From the NCBI GenBank assembly GCA_966128725.1, contig CBHYLN010000166.1, positions 1-10,087 on the forward strand: a stretch of 10,087 bases of DNA. The letters are read 5' to 3'. Position 1 is the first letter of the stretch. Every line of letters begins with the position of its first letter. Positions 1-6,966 of the stretch are shown here, piece by piece. Both the position numbers and the translations under genes were made by a program. The notes below the pieces were generated by a model, which did no database searches, was not told where the DNA came from, and saw only the letters and a list, made by a program, of their open reading frames with translations. The DNA is from JAFDZV01 sp966128725. Its GTDB lineage: Bacteria; Bacteroidota; Ignavibacteria; OLB7.

Positions 1-1
1 G

Positions 2-772
2 ATGCGGTACTTCCTGCCGCACATCCTTGCGCTTACGGTGAACTCACCGTTCTGGACCGGCATCGAAACAGGCCTGAAGAGTTATCGCTCGAAGGTGTTT
101 GAACGCTTCCCACGCACCAACATCCCCGACACATTCAGCAGCTGGGGCGAATACCAGGCCTATGTTGATCTGCTGGTGCGCACCGGCTGCATCGACAACG
201 CAAAGCGCATCTGGTGGGATATCCGCCCGCATCCAAATTTCCCGACGCTCGAGATTCGCATCTGCGATCTGCCGATGACGTTGAACGAGACCGTGGCGAT
301 TGCCGCGCTGATCCAGGCGGTGGCAGCCAAGTTGTTCGCGCTGTATCGCAAGAACCTGTCGTTCCGCACATACCCGCGCGCGCTGATCATGGAGAACAAG
401 TGGCGCGCGGTGCGATACGGGCTGGATGGCAAGCTGATCGATTTCGGTCGCCAGAAGGAAATGTGGGCGCGCGACCTTGTGCGCGAACTGCTGGTGTTTG
501 TTGACGACGTGGTGGATGATCTGGGCAGCCGCGAACACATCAGCACGATCAACGCGATTTTGGATAACGGCACCGGCGCGCAGCGCCAGTTGCGTGTGTT
601 CGAGGAAAGCGGCCGCGACACGAAGGCCGTGGTGGATTACATCATCTCGCAGACCGAGCAGGGGCTGCTGGATGACCCCGCGCAATTCATGCCTTCGGTG
701 ATGCCGCCAAGCCAGGGCGCGATCAACGAACGCGAAAGCTCGAAGTTCAACGGCGAGAACACGATTCTGTAG
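2..772 (+). CDS. Carboxylate-amine ligase, YbdK/GCS2 family (5'-truncated by window edge)
   Basis: This is the C-terminal part of a glutamate-cysteine ligase family 2 (GCS2, YbdK-type) protein. The family performs ATP-dependent coupling of a carboxylate to an amine; the E. coli member has weak glutamate-cysteine ligase activity in vitro, and true substrates are mostly unknown. The visible 256 residues align by eye with the C-terminal two thirds of the roughly 370-residue family. They include the NSPFWTGIETGLKSYRS stretch (about residues 14-30), typical of the ligase core, and the strongly conserved W-DIRP-P-F-TLEIR-CD segment (residues 72-89). The frame is open to base 2, so the ATG there is very probably internal and the true start lies upstream. 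A polar tail follows the fold (about residues 225-256). The protein appears soluble, with no membrane segment. The gene converges on the next one, with a strong hairpin between them. The family is confident; the substrate is not. Confidence 0.88.
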   Translation: MRYFLPHILALTVNSPFWTGIETGLKSYRSKVFERFPRTNIPDTFSSWGEYQAYVDLLVRTGCIDNAKRIWWDIRPHPNFPTLEIRICDLPMTLNETVAIAALIQAVAAKLFALYRKNLSFRTYPRALIMENKWRAVRYGLDGKLIDFGRQKEMWARDLVRELLVFVDDVVDDLGSREHISTINAILDNGTGAQRQLRVFEESGRDTKAVVDYIISQTEQGLLDDPAQFMPSVMPPSQGAINERESSKFNGENTIL

Positions 773-815
773 CCGGCAACGCGCACGTTGTTATCCGGCT
801 TGGTTGATTCTGGCA

Positions 816-848
816 AACGGCCCGGGTACACGATGTGCCCGGGCCGTT
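816..848. terminator. Symmetric hairpin between convergent genes, probable bidirectional terminator
   Basis: The 15-nt arms (816-830 and 834-848) pair completely, with one G-U wobble, around a 3-nt loop (cga). The core is AACGGCCCGGG/CCCGGGCCGTT. It lies 44 bp after the ligase stop and 41 bp beyond the stop of the converging minus-strand gene, the expected place for a shared terminator. Neither flank has a run of T, so it may act as a stable 3' end or need a factor. Confidence 0.65.
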
Positions 849-888
849 CCGCGATTCGTGGATTCGTAGCAGGTATCTCACGTCCGGC

Positions 889-2613
889 CTACCCCAACGC
901 TTCCTTCACCGTGGCGGCGATATGCGCGTTGGTGGCGTTGGTGCGTTCCAGGTGGTCCAGCAATTCCTTCATGCCGGCCTGAGCGCCCGCTTGTGTCAGG
1001 CGATCCAGAACTGCGTCGTCCGGAAGCTTGCCAGCCGGGAACTCGCGTTCCTTGGCCGCCAGCATCGCTTGAAGGATCCCGCCCAGCACGAATTCATCGA
1101 TCATCGGCAACGTCTCCACCGGTATCTGAAGCCTCTTGGGGTCAACAAGTTGCGCTTGCTTCAGCTTGATCGTGAACGGCAGCCACCACATGCGCACGTT
1201 GCACTGCCCGGCATAATGGCCCAGCACGTCGATGGCGTGGCGGCCAATCACCTGAATCGGCATCCTCGATGTCAGATCCGCATGCAGCGGGAACCGGAAG
1301 ATCGAGCCCCACAACGCGCGTGTGGCCATGCACTTGATCTTCGAGGGACGCGACAACCAGATGGCCACGTTGCGGTAGTAGTTGCGAATCCTGTCCAGCG
1401 CAATCTGGCCAGCGGCAGTGTTGTTGAAGCCGTTCAGCTTTCGCGGATCGCCGGTTTCCACATTGCCCGGCGTGTCCGTGCCGAAGCTCATCCGCCCGGT
1501 AAGGTTCACGTCGAACCAGTGATGCCACGTGGAATCCACCACCACACGCCCAACACCGGCACAATGGCCGTTATAGGCTCCGATCGCACCGAACTCCTTG
1601 GCGTTGGCGGCGCCCTTGAAATCCGTTGGCTTGTGGTCGGCCTGCACGCGAGCCCACGCGATGATCTCCGGCGGATACGGGGCGCCGTTGAAATCCGGAT
1701 ACTCGCGTGCAGTGTATGTGCCGCGTGTAAGCGTGTCGGTAAGCACCGCTGGCACCACTACCTCACCCTCGTGCGGGTGATCGGGAAGCACGTCGATCGG
1801 CCCCTTGCGCCCGCACAGTATTGGATGCGGCGACAACCACCGGCTGTATCCCCACAACCAGTGCGGGTGCGTCCAGCTTGCACTGCCGCAGTAGTGATGG
1901 TGATACCAGCGCAGGCGCAGGCGCATCGGGATGTCGTCGGACTCGTCGTCGAACGTGTACTGGTTCGACTCGTCGAGCCCCGTGCCGGCGAGGTCGTGCC
2001 CCTTCACCAGCGAGTCGTGCCGGTTGGGACCGTTTGCCTGCGGCACGCCGTCGGCGTTGGTCCACTTGCGCATGTTCCGCACGCGCGGGATCTGTGAACA
2101 CAGCGCCTCGCCCAGCGTGGCGTGATCGCCGGTGGCAAACACGCCGCCGCCCTTGTCCATCCAGCGGAACAGGATATCCAGCTCGTTGGCCGTAAGCGCC
2201 CCGAACGTGCCGGAGTTGAATCCGTAGAACCACACCTGGTCGTAGTTGTCGAGCGAGAAGCCCGGTTGGTCGAACTTGAAGTTCTCGAAGTGCGGTCCGT
2301 ACAGACCGAAGGCCGGTGTTGCGGGCGCCGGCTTGTTGGGGTCGGTTTGCCGGTGCGCCCGGGTGACATCAAACTTCACCCACCACTCGGGATTGGTGCG
2401 AAGCGTATCGAGTACCTCGCTGAGACCGAAATAGAATTGATTGTACGAGATGCCGGTGTCCACCAGCATCAGGATCCGCACCGTGCAGGGGCGCAGGAAA
2501 TACGGATGCGCTATGTGGCCGGAGTCGATCCGCGAAAATTGCTCAAGCTCGGTTTGCCGCGCCTGTTGCACGGCCAGCTTCGAGCTTACCTGAATCTGTG
2601 TTTCGGTTGGCAT
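889..2613 (-). CDS. Large uncharacterised protein with ThuA/GATase1-like N-terminal half
   Basis: I do not recognise a named family for this 574-residue protein. The start at 2613 is chosen because GGAGAG lies exactly 6 nt upstream on this strand; the frame stays open further up, but that part reads as non-protein. Residues 45-52 (VRILMLVD), 124-132 (YDQVWFYGF) and 150-171 (RWMDKGGGVFATGDHATLG...) have the alternating strand/helix pattern and the 'open space, glycine-rich turn, H' layout seen in ThuA-like and other class I glutamine-amidotransferase-fold proteins. No nucleophilic Cys-triad is evident. Residues 231-265 are extremely rich in His and Trp. Residues 356-370 (RVVVDSTWHHWFDVN) resemble a conserved motif I associate with ThuA-like proteins. 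The C-terminal ~70 residues are helical and charged. No signal peptide or membrane helix is visible, so it is probably cytoplasmic. The fold assignment is inference and the function unknown. Confidence 0.8.
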   Translation of the reverse strand: MPTETQIQVSSKLAVQQARQTELEQFSRIDSGHIAHPYFLRPCTVRILMLVDTGISYNQFYFGLSEVLDTLRTNPEWWVKFDVTRAHRQTDPNKPAPATPAFGLYGPHFENFKFDQPGFSLDNYDQVWFYGFNSGTFGALTANELDILFRWMDKGGGVFATGDHATLGEALCSQIPRVRNMRKWTNADGVPQANGPNRHDSLVKGHDLAGTGLDESNQYTFDDESDDIPMRLRLRWYHHHYCGSASWTHPHWLWGYSRWLSPHPILCGRKGPIDVLPDHPHEGEVVVPAVLTDTLTRGTYTAREYPDFNGAPYPPEIIAWARVQADHKPTDFKGAANAKEFGAIGAYNGHCAGVGRVVVDSTWHHWFDVNLTGRMSFGTDTPGNVETGDPRKLNGFNNTAAGQIALDRIRNYYRNVAIWLSRPSKIKCMATRALWGSIFRFPLHADLTSRMPIQVIGRHAIDVLGHYAGQCNVRMWWLPFTIKLKQAQLVDPKRLQIPVETLPMIDEFVLGGILQAMLAAKEREFPAGKLPDDAVLDRLTQAGAQAGMKELLDHLERTNATNAHIAATVKEALG

Positions 2614-2619
2614 GTAAGC

Positions 2620-2625
2620 CTCTCC
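2620..2625 (-). promoter_or_regulatory. Ribosome binding site GGAGAG of the 889-2613 gene
   Basis: On the minus strand GGAGAG is followed by six bases (GCTTAC) and ATG. This fixes the start at 2613 rather than at the farther upstream possible starts. The same GGAGAG-N6-ATG arrangement recurs in the repeat array at the end of the window. Confidence 0.75.
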
Positions 2626-2678
2626 TGTGAATTGGATCGTTGAGGATTGCATGATCGCGTTGGGCAAGGCGATGCCCT

Positions 2679-2697
2679 GGGCCGGTGTTGCCGGCCC
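2679..2697 (-). promoter_or_regulatory. Hairpin in the probable 5' leader of the 889-2613 gene
   Basis: GGGCCGG and CCGGCCC form a perfect 7-bp stem with a 5-nt loop, 66-84 nt upstream of the start codon. It could be an mRNA leader structure or merely a GC-rich dyad; no conserved riboswitch features are recognisable. Confidence 0.35.
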
Positions 2698-2918
2698 TGT
2701 GAACGCGGTTGAGCGATACAGTGAGGAGAATGGGGGATGATATCGTCCGGGCGCCGCACGCGCAGCAGCCGATACGGGGTGCGCGTGCGCATCGCGAGCC
2801 CGTAATTGTTGTTCACCGTCGTACGCTTGTTCCGGGTTGGAGGGGCTGGCCCGGATGCCGGGTATCGCGCAACCGTGCGAACCCGTGCTGTGCACGGCGC
2901 TGTTGAATCGCGCAGTGC

Positions 2919-2934
2919 TTGATACGTGTATCAA
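2919..2934. promoter_or_regulatory. Perfect dyad TTGATAC-GT-GTATCAA, candidate operator
   Basis: The two 7-bp arms are exact reverse complements around a 2-bp centre. The half-site spacing suits a dimeric helix-turn-helix regulator. It lies about 300 bp upstream of each divergent start, so which gene it controls, if any, is unclear. Confidence 0.4.
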
Positions 2935-3261
2935 AGTAGCTGCGCGCAACCACAGATGTGCCGCAACGCAACCACAGTTGCCCGGCAAGGAATTTTTTGT
3001 GCTGTGCTGGGTAAAGCAGGGTAGTGCCGGTGTGGTACGGTACGATGCGATGCTGGTGATACAGAGGCGCGTACAGGGCCGTGTCCGGGGTGCGTTTCTG
3101 CTCCGCGATCGGTGCCATGCCCTTGAGGGGCAATATCGCCGGGGATTTCGCTAGCTTGGCCGCAACTTCATGCATGCACGGTTCGTGTATCCTCCGGTGC
3201 CGCCGCATACGCGGTGGCGGGCCGCAAGCCGGCGCACACGAACCCAGCCGACCGAATTACC

Positions 3262-3774
3262 ATGGCAACCGACGACATCTTCGAGAACTTCAATCGCTTC
3301 GCGCGCATCTACGCGCCGGAGTACGTGATCGATGCCGACTCGCTGAAGGCGACGCCATCGCCGGAGGAAAACGGCACCGAGCCCGATGCGGAGGTCGGTG
3401 CCAGCAGCACGGTTGCCGAGGGTACGGTGGCAGGCAGTACGGCGGCCGGGCCTGCGCAAGCCGCAGCCGCCACGGTTCCGAACTCCGGGGCTTCGCCAAC
3501 CGGTAATGCGGGCGTGCAACACAGTGACGCGCGGAGCGCCGAGGCACTTGATGCCGCCGGCCCAATGACCGAACAACGCGCACGGCTGGCGCTTGGCGTT
3601 GCCGCCGGCGCGGGCCTGGCGGAGATCGCGGCCGCATACCGAAGGCTGGTGATGCTGTACCATCCGGATCGGACGGCGGGGCTTCAGCAGGCCGATCGCG
3701 AACGTGCCCGCGCCCGCACAGTGGCGCTGAACGCGGCGTATGCGCTGCTGCGATCAAGCGCCCCGCAGGCCTGA
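3262..3774 (+). CDS. Small J-domain (DnaJ-like) protein
   Basis: This is a 170-residue protein with a C-terminal J domain (about residues 102-167). The defining HPD tripeptide is at 134-136, preceded by the helix II pattern AAAYRRLVMLY. J domains stimulate the ATPase of Hsp70/DnaK partners. There is no Gly/Phe region, zinc finger or substrate-binding domain, so it is a class III J protein whose client specificity would come from its own N-terminus. Residues 1-30 are a short, probably folded acidic/aromatic segment (IFENFNRFARIYAPEYV). Residues about 36-100 form a low-complexity Ala/Thr/Ser/Gly linker. The ATG at 3262 is preferred because coding quality begins there; an upstream GTG at 3214 would add 16 residues. 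Neither has a clear SD. No DnaK or GrpE gene lies nearby. The J domain is confident; the role is unknown. Confidence 0.82.
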   Translation: MATDDIFENFNRFARIYAPEYVIDADSLKATPSPEENGTEPDAEVGASSTVAEGTVAGSTAAGPAQAAAATVPNSGASPTGNAGVQHSDARSAEALDAAGPMTEQRARLALGVAAGAGLAEIAAAYRRLVMLYHPDRTAGLQQADRERARARTVALNAAYALLRSSAPQA

Positions 3775-3793
3775 CGCACGCCGCAACGGCGTA

Positions 3794-3818
3794 TATCGTG
3801 GCGGCGCATATCACGATA
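3794..3818. repeat. Inverted repeat TATCGTG/CACGATA downstream of the J-domain gene
   Basis: Exact 7-bp arms are separated by 11 nt and start 20 bp after the J-protein stop codon. It could be a weak terminator hairpin or an operator for the downstream operon. Confidence 0.35.
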
Positions 3819-3829
3819 AAATCGTTTCC

Positions 3830-3843
3830 CCCCCGTGCGGGGG
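3830..3843 (+). terminator. Possible weak terminator hairpin CCCCC-gtgc-GGGGG
   Basis: A 5-bp all-GC stem with a 4-nt loop is followed by the T-rich sequence cttgttatctt. It sits between the J-domain gene and floA, in a 212-bp gap, where a transcript end is expected. The stem is short, so confidence is low. Confidence 0.4.
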
Positions 3844-3986
3844 CTTGTTATCTTCTCGGCTATCGGTTGCGGGCAAATGGTGGGGAATGGGGTCTGGTAC
3901 GTTGATGCGGCCACTACGGCCTGCCGAGCAGCGTACACGCCCGGCCCGGTATCCAACCGAACATTCAATCACAGCGGGATTTTGCC

Positions 3987-4997
3987 ATGGACATGTTTCC
4001 TGTTGTCGCGGCATTTGTTGCCGGCTTCATCGTTCTGATCCTCTTCTTCTACTTCATACCGGTAGGGCTGTGGATCACCGCGCTTGCTGCCGGCGTGCGT
4101 GTGGGCATCTTCAACCTGGTTGGCATGCGCTTTCGGAAGGTGCCGCCGTCGGTGATTATCAATGCAAAGATCACCGCGCAGAAGGCGGGAATCATCGTGG
4201 ATGTGAATCAACTGGAATCGCACTACCTGGCGGGCGGCAACGTACAGAAGGTTGTGGCGGCGCTGATCTCGGCCGACAAGGCACAGATCCATCTCGGCTG
4301 GGAACGGGCCACGGCGATCGACCTTGCCGGTCGCGACGTGCTGGAAGCCGTGAAGCTTTCGGTGAACCCCAAGGTGATCGAGACCCCGCCGGTTGCGGCC
4401 ATGGCGCGCAACGGCATCCAGGTTCGTGCCATCGCCAAGGTGACCGTGCGCGCCAATATCGAGCGCCTGGTTGGTGGCGCCGGCGAGGCAACGATTATCG
4501 CCCGCGTTGGCGAGGGTATCGTTACCACGATCGGCTCCAGCGATACCCACAGCCTTGTGCTGGAGAATCCCGACCGTATTTCCAAGACGGTGCTGGAGAA
4601 GGGGTTGGATGCCGGCACGGCATTCGAGATCCTCTCGATCGACATCGCCGACGTGGACGTTGGTGAGAATATCGGCGCAAAGCTGGCCAGCGATCAGGCG
4701 CAGGCCGATCTGAGCGTGGCACGCGCCAAGGCCGAGGAGCGCCGTGCCGCCGCCGTTGCGCTCGAGCAGGAAATGCACGCCCGCGTTCACGAAATGCGCG
4801 CCAAGGTTGTTGAGGCCGAGGCACAGGTTCCGCTGGCGCTGGCCGAAGCGCTGCGCACAGGCAAAATGGGCGTGATGGACTACTACAACATGAAGAACGT
4901 GCAGGCCGATACTTCGATGCGCGAGTCCATTTCGCAATCGACAAAGCCTGCCAACGAAGCCGGAAGCGAGGCTGGGAGCGGCACACGTCCGCAATGA
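3987..4997 (+). CDS. floA: Flotillin-like protein FloA
   Basis: This 336-residue protein matches FloA (B. subtilis YqfA, about 330 residues) along its length. FloA forms oligomers in functional membrane microdomains and helps organise membrane proteins and envelope metabolism. The N-terminus (about residues 5-37) is a hydrophobic hairpin or membrane segment without a cleavable signal. The PHB/SPFH-like core includes PPSVIINAKITAQKAGI (about 53-69), VIETPPVAAMARNGIQV (about 131-147), and the RANIERLVGGAGE and IVTTIGSSDTH motifs. The C-terminal Ala/Glu-rich region (about 245-300) is predicted coiled coil, and the tail after 310 is low-complexity. The start ATG at 3987 gives the family N-terminus; only a weak GGA precedes it. 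The usual partner genes (NfeD-like yqeZ, yqfB) are absent here. Instead the stop overlaps the start of a HAD hydrolase, making it the first gene of a three-gene operon. Confidence 0.93.
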   Translation: MDMFPVVAAFVAGFIVLILFFYFIPVGLWITALAAGVRVGIFNLVGMRFRKVPPSVIINAKITAQKAGIIVDVNQLESHYLAGGNVQKVVAALISADKAQIHLGWERATAIDLAGRDVLEAVKLSVNPKVIETPPVAAMARNGIQVRAIAKVTVRANIERLVGGAGEATIIARVGEGIVTTIGSSDTHSLVLENPDRISKTVLEKGLDAGTAFEILSIDIADVDVGENIGAKLASDQAQADLSVARAKAEERRAAAVALEQEMHARVHEMRAKVVEAEAQVPLALAEALRTGKMGVMDYYNMKNVQADTSMRESISQSTKPANEAGSEAGSGTRPQ

Positions 4998-5752
4998 TGA
5001 CAACGCTCCGCAGGCCTCGCGCCATTTTCTTCGATCTTGACGATACATTGTTGGACCATCGCGGCGCCGTGCGCGCCGCCTTGGCCGACATGTACAACGA
5101 GCACACCAGCCTGTTCGGGCGGTTGGATCTTGGCCATGTGCAGGCCACATGGCACACGATCAACGAGGCCATCTGGGAGGAGTATTCGCGCGGCGTGCTG
5201 ACATCGACGCAGCTTCAGTTGGAACGCGCGCGCCTGCTGCTTGATTGGGTGCGCTCGATGGGCGGTAATGTGGCCGGCACCACGGCCGAGCAGGTGCGTG
5301 ATTCGTATCTGCACCACTACACCGGGCACTGTGCCCTGTTTGATGGCGTGTTACCGATGCTTGGGGCGTTGCGCGATCGCTACACGCTGGGCATCATCAC
5401 CAACGGCTTCTTGGTGGTGCAGGCACATAAGTTGAACGGAACCGGCATTGCCGGGTACGTTGACCATGTGATTGTTTCCGAGGAGGTTGGTGTGCACAAG
5501 CCCGACGCCGCGATCTTCCAGCTTGCGGTGGGGCGTGCGGGCGTTTCAACCGCCGATGCCGCCTACGTTGGCGACAATTTTCTGTGGGATGTTCGTGGCG
5601 CCGCCAACGCGGGCCTGATGTCGATCTGGTACAATCCCGCCGGATCGCCTGTGCCTGCCGAATATTCCGACGTAGTGCCCTCGGCAATTGTACGATCGGT
5701 TGCCGAAACAGCGGCACTGTTTGCTCTCTCTCTGGAATCCTCCGATATATGA
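4994..5752 (+). CDS. HAD-superfamily hydrolase, YjjG-like (probable nucleotidase/phosphatase)
   Basis: This is a 252-residue haloacid-dehalogenase-type phosphatase. All four motifs are present: motif I DLDDT (nucleophile D14, acid/base D16), motif II TNG (136-138), motif III Lys169 in HKPD, and motif IV GDNFLWD (193-199, acidic D194 and D199). The helical cap between motifs I and II (about 20-110) is of the C1 type found in YjjG/HDHD4-like enzymes, which dephosphorylate nucleoside monophosphates or phosphosugars. The protein is soluble and Mg-dependent by family. The start overlaps the floA stop (ATGATGA, two consecutive Met codons at 4994 and 4997) and its own stop overlaps the rmlA start, so translation is probably coupled. 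Its place between floA and a sugar nucleotidyltransferase suggests, by inference only, a phosphosugar or nucleotide substrate. Confidence 0.9.
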   Translation: MMTTLRRPRAIFFDLDDTLLDHRGAVRAALADMYNEHTSLFGRLDLGHVQATWHTINEAIWEEYSRGVLTSTQLQLERARLLLDWVRSMGGNVAGTTAEQVRDSYLHHYTGHCALFDGVLPMLGALRDRYTLGIITNGFLVVQAHKLNGTGIAGYVDHVIVSEEVGVHKPDAAIFQLAVGRAGVSTADAAYVGDNFLWDVRGAANAGLMSIWYNPAGSPVPAEYSDVVPSAIVRSVAETAALFALSLESSDI

Positions 5753-6819
5753 AGGCATTGATCACGGCGGGGGGACGCGGCACGCGTCTGCGCCCGATTA
5801 CGCATACACAGAACAAGCATCTGATCCCGATCGCCAACAAGCCGATCCTTCGATACGCGATCGACGCGGTGAAGGAGAGTGGCATCACCGAGATCGGCAT
5901 CGTTGTTGGCGTTGACAATGGCCACGAAGTTGAGCGTGCCTTCGGCGACGGCTCGGAGCTTGGCGTCCGGTTCACCTACATCTGGCAGGAAGCGCCGCTG
6001 GGCCTGGCGCATGTGGTGAAGATCTCGCAGGAGTTCATCGGCGATGACTCCTTTGTGTTCTATCTGGGCGACAACATCGTTGTTGGCGGCATCGAGCGCT
6101 TTATCCAGAGCTTCCGCGAGTCGGATCTGGACTGCTACCTGACGCTGGCCCGCGTGCGCGATCCCGAGCGATTCGGCGTGCCGGAGTTCGGCCCCGATGG
6201 GCGGATCGTGGCGGTGGTGGAGAAGCCGACCGTGCCCAAGTCGCCGTTCGCCGTAAGCGGTATCTACATCTATGGCCCGGCAATCTTCCAGGCCGTGAAC
6301 GCCATCGAGCCAAGCACACGCGGTGAGCTGGAGATCAGCGACGCGCACGATTATCTGCTGAAACACGGATATCGTGTGGGCCACGGTGAGATTACCGGAT
6401 GGTGGAAGGATACCGGCATGCCGAGCGATCTGCTGGAAGCCAACCGCCTGGTGTTGAGCAAGATCGAGGAACGGATCGACGGCCACGTTGATGCCGACAG
6501 CGATATCGCCGGCGCGGTGGTGATCGAGGAAGGAGCCGAGGTGATTGCTAGCCGCGTTCGAGGCCCCGCGATCATCGGGCGCGGCGCCCGTGTGGTTGAT
6601 ACATACATCGGCCCGTACAGCTCAATTGGTGCAGGCAGCACGTTGGAGCATTGCGAGGTGGAATACTCCATCCTCATGGACCGTGTTACCGTGCGCTCGG
6701 TGGATGTGCGCATCGAGGGGAGTCTGTTGGGCAACGATGTGGAGATCTGCCGTGGCGCCGGCAAACCCCGCGTGCAACGCTTCGTGCTGGGCGAACAGAG
6801 CCGCGTGGAGCTGATGTAA
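5749..6819 (+). CDS. rmlA: Glucose-1-phosphate thymidylyltransferase, long form (RmlA/StrD type)
   Basis: This 356-residue enzyme is of the long RmlA type, expected to make dTDP-glucose from dTTP and glucose 1-phosphate, the first step towards dTDP-rhamnose and related deoxysugars. The N-terminal Rossmann-like nucleotidyltransferase has GGRGTRLRP (8-16), PIANKP (27-32), LGDN (106-109), VEKP (157-160), RGELEI (191-196) and WWKDTG (218-223). After residue about 245 comes a left-handed beta-helix with hexapeptide-like repeats (AGAVVIEEGAEV, GPAIIGRGARV, TYIGPYSSIGAGS...), which distinguishes the long form (about 355 residues) from the short RmlA (about 290). The ATG at 5749 overlaps the HAD stop by 4 nt (ATGA). 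No rmlB, C or D is in the window. Specificity for dTTP/glucose is a family inference; other sugar 1-phosphates are possible. Confidence 0.9.
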   Translation: MKALITAGGRGTRLRPITHTQNKHLIPIANKPILRYAIDAVKESGITEIGIVVGVDNGHEVERAFGDGSELGVRFTYIWQEAPLGLAHVVKISQEFIGDDSFVFYLGDNIVVGGIERFIQSFRESDLDCYLTLARVRDPERFGVPEFGPDGRIVAVVEKPTVPKSPFAVSGIYIYGPAIFQAVNAIEPSTRGELEISDAHDYLLKHGYRVGHGEITGWWKDTGMPSDLLEANRLVLSKIEERIDGHVDADSDIAGAVVIEEGAEVIASRVRGPAIIGRGARVVDTYIGPYSSIGAGSTLEHCEVEYSILMDRVTVRSVDVRIEGSLLGNDVEICRGAGKPRVQRFVLGEQSRVELM

Positions 6820-6960
6820 AAGAATGAGGAATGAAAAATCGGGAATGGAAAATGAAGAATTGAGAATTACGAACAAGGTTCTACGATTTTCGTAATTCAT
6901 GATTTGCTATTAACTGCTCCCTGCTTCGTACCTCATAATTCGTAATTCGTAATTCGATAC
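6820..6960. repeat. AT-rich intergenic element with inverted and heptameric AATTCGT repeats
   Basis: This stretch is sharply AT-rich against GC-rich neighbours. Its left half is a purine-rich string of GAATGA/GGAATG/GAATTGAG variants. GAATTACGAA (6864-6873) is exactly reverse-complementary to TTCGTAATTC at 6889-6898, and again at 6939-6948 and 6946-6955, where the copies overlap with 7-nt periodicity. It could fold into a long hairpin and may end the floA-HAD-rmlA transcript. Interspersed short repeats of this kind are known in several bacterial genomes, but I cannot name a family. Confidence 0.7.
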
Positions 6961-6966
6961 TCTGCT

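Larger units (their letters stand above)
2614..3261. other. Gene-free divergent intergenic region (648 bp)
   Basis: Between divergent genes I see no convincing protein. The longer open frames here translate to low-quality, Arg/Cys-rich sequence without domain-like pattern and without SD signals. What is visible: the leader hairpin at 2679-2697, a perfect 16-bp dyad at 2919-2934, two copies of CAACCACAG 22 bp apart (2947-2955, 2969-2977), and a T6 run at 2993-2998 following a weak 5-bp hairpin (2968-2981). The length is generous for a compact genome, so a small RNA or promoter cluster is possible. Confidence 0.5.

Noticed and set aside
44..685. 213-codon minus-strand frame over the YbdK gene
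   Set aside because: Antisense shadow of an unmistakable GCS2/YbdK coding sequence.
835..2097. 420-codon open frame on the plus strand
   Set aside because: It lies antisense to the 889-2613 gene, has no SD and translates to Arg/His/Val-rich sequence without domain patterns. It is a shadow of the GC-rich opposite strand.
2968..2998. Intrinsic terminator (GCAAC-caca-GTTGC plus T6)
   Set aside because: The stem is only 5 bp and the T run is 11 nt beyond it, too far for a standard terminator.
2813..3208. Open frames on both strands in the 2614-3261 gap (131 codons minus, 105 codons plus)
   Set aside because: Composition is unlike the real genes here, no SD or motif is visible, and the two overlap each other.
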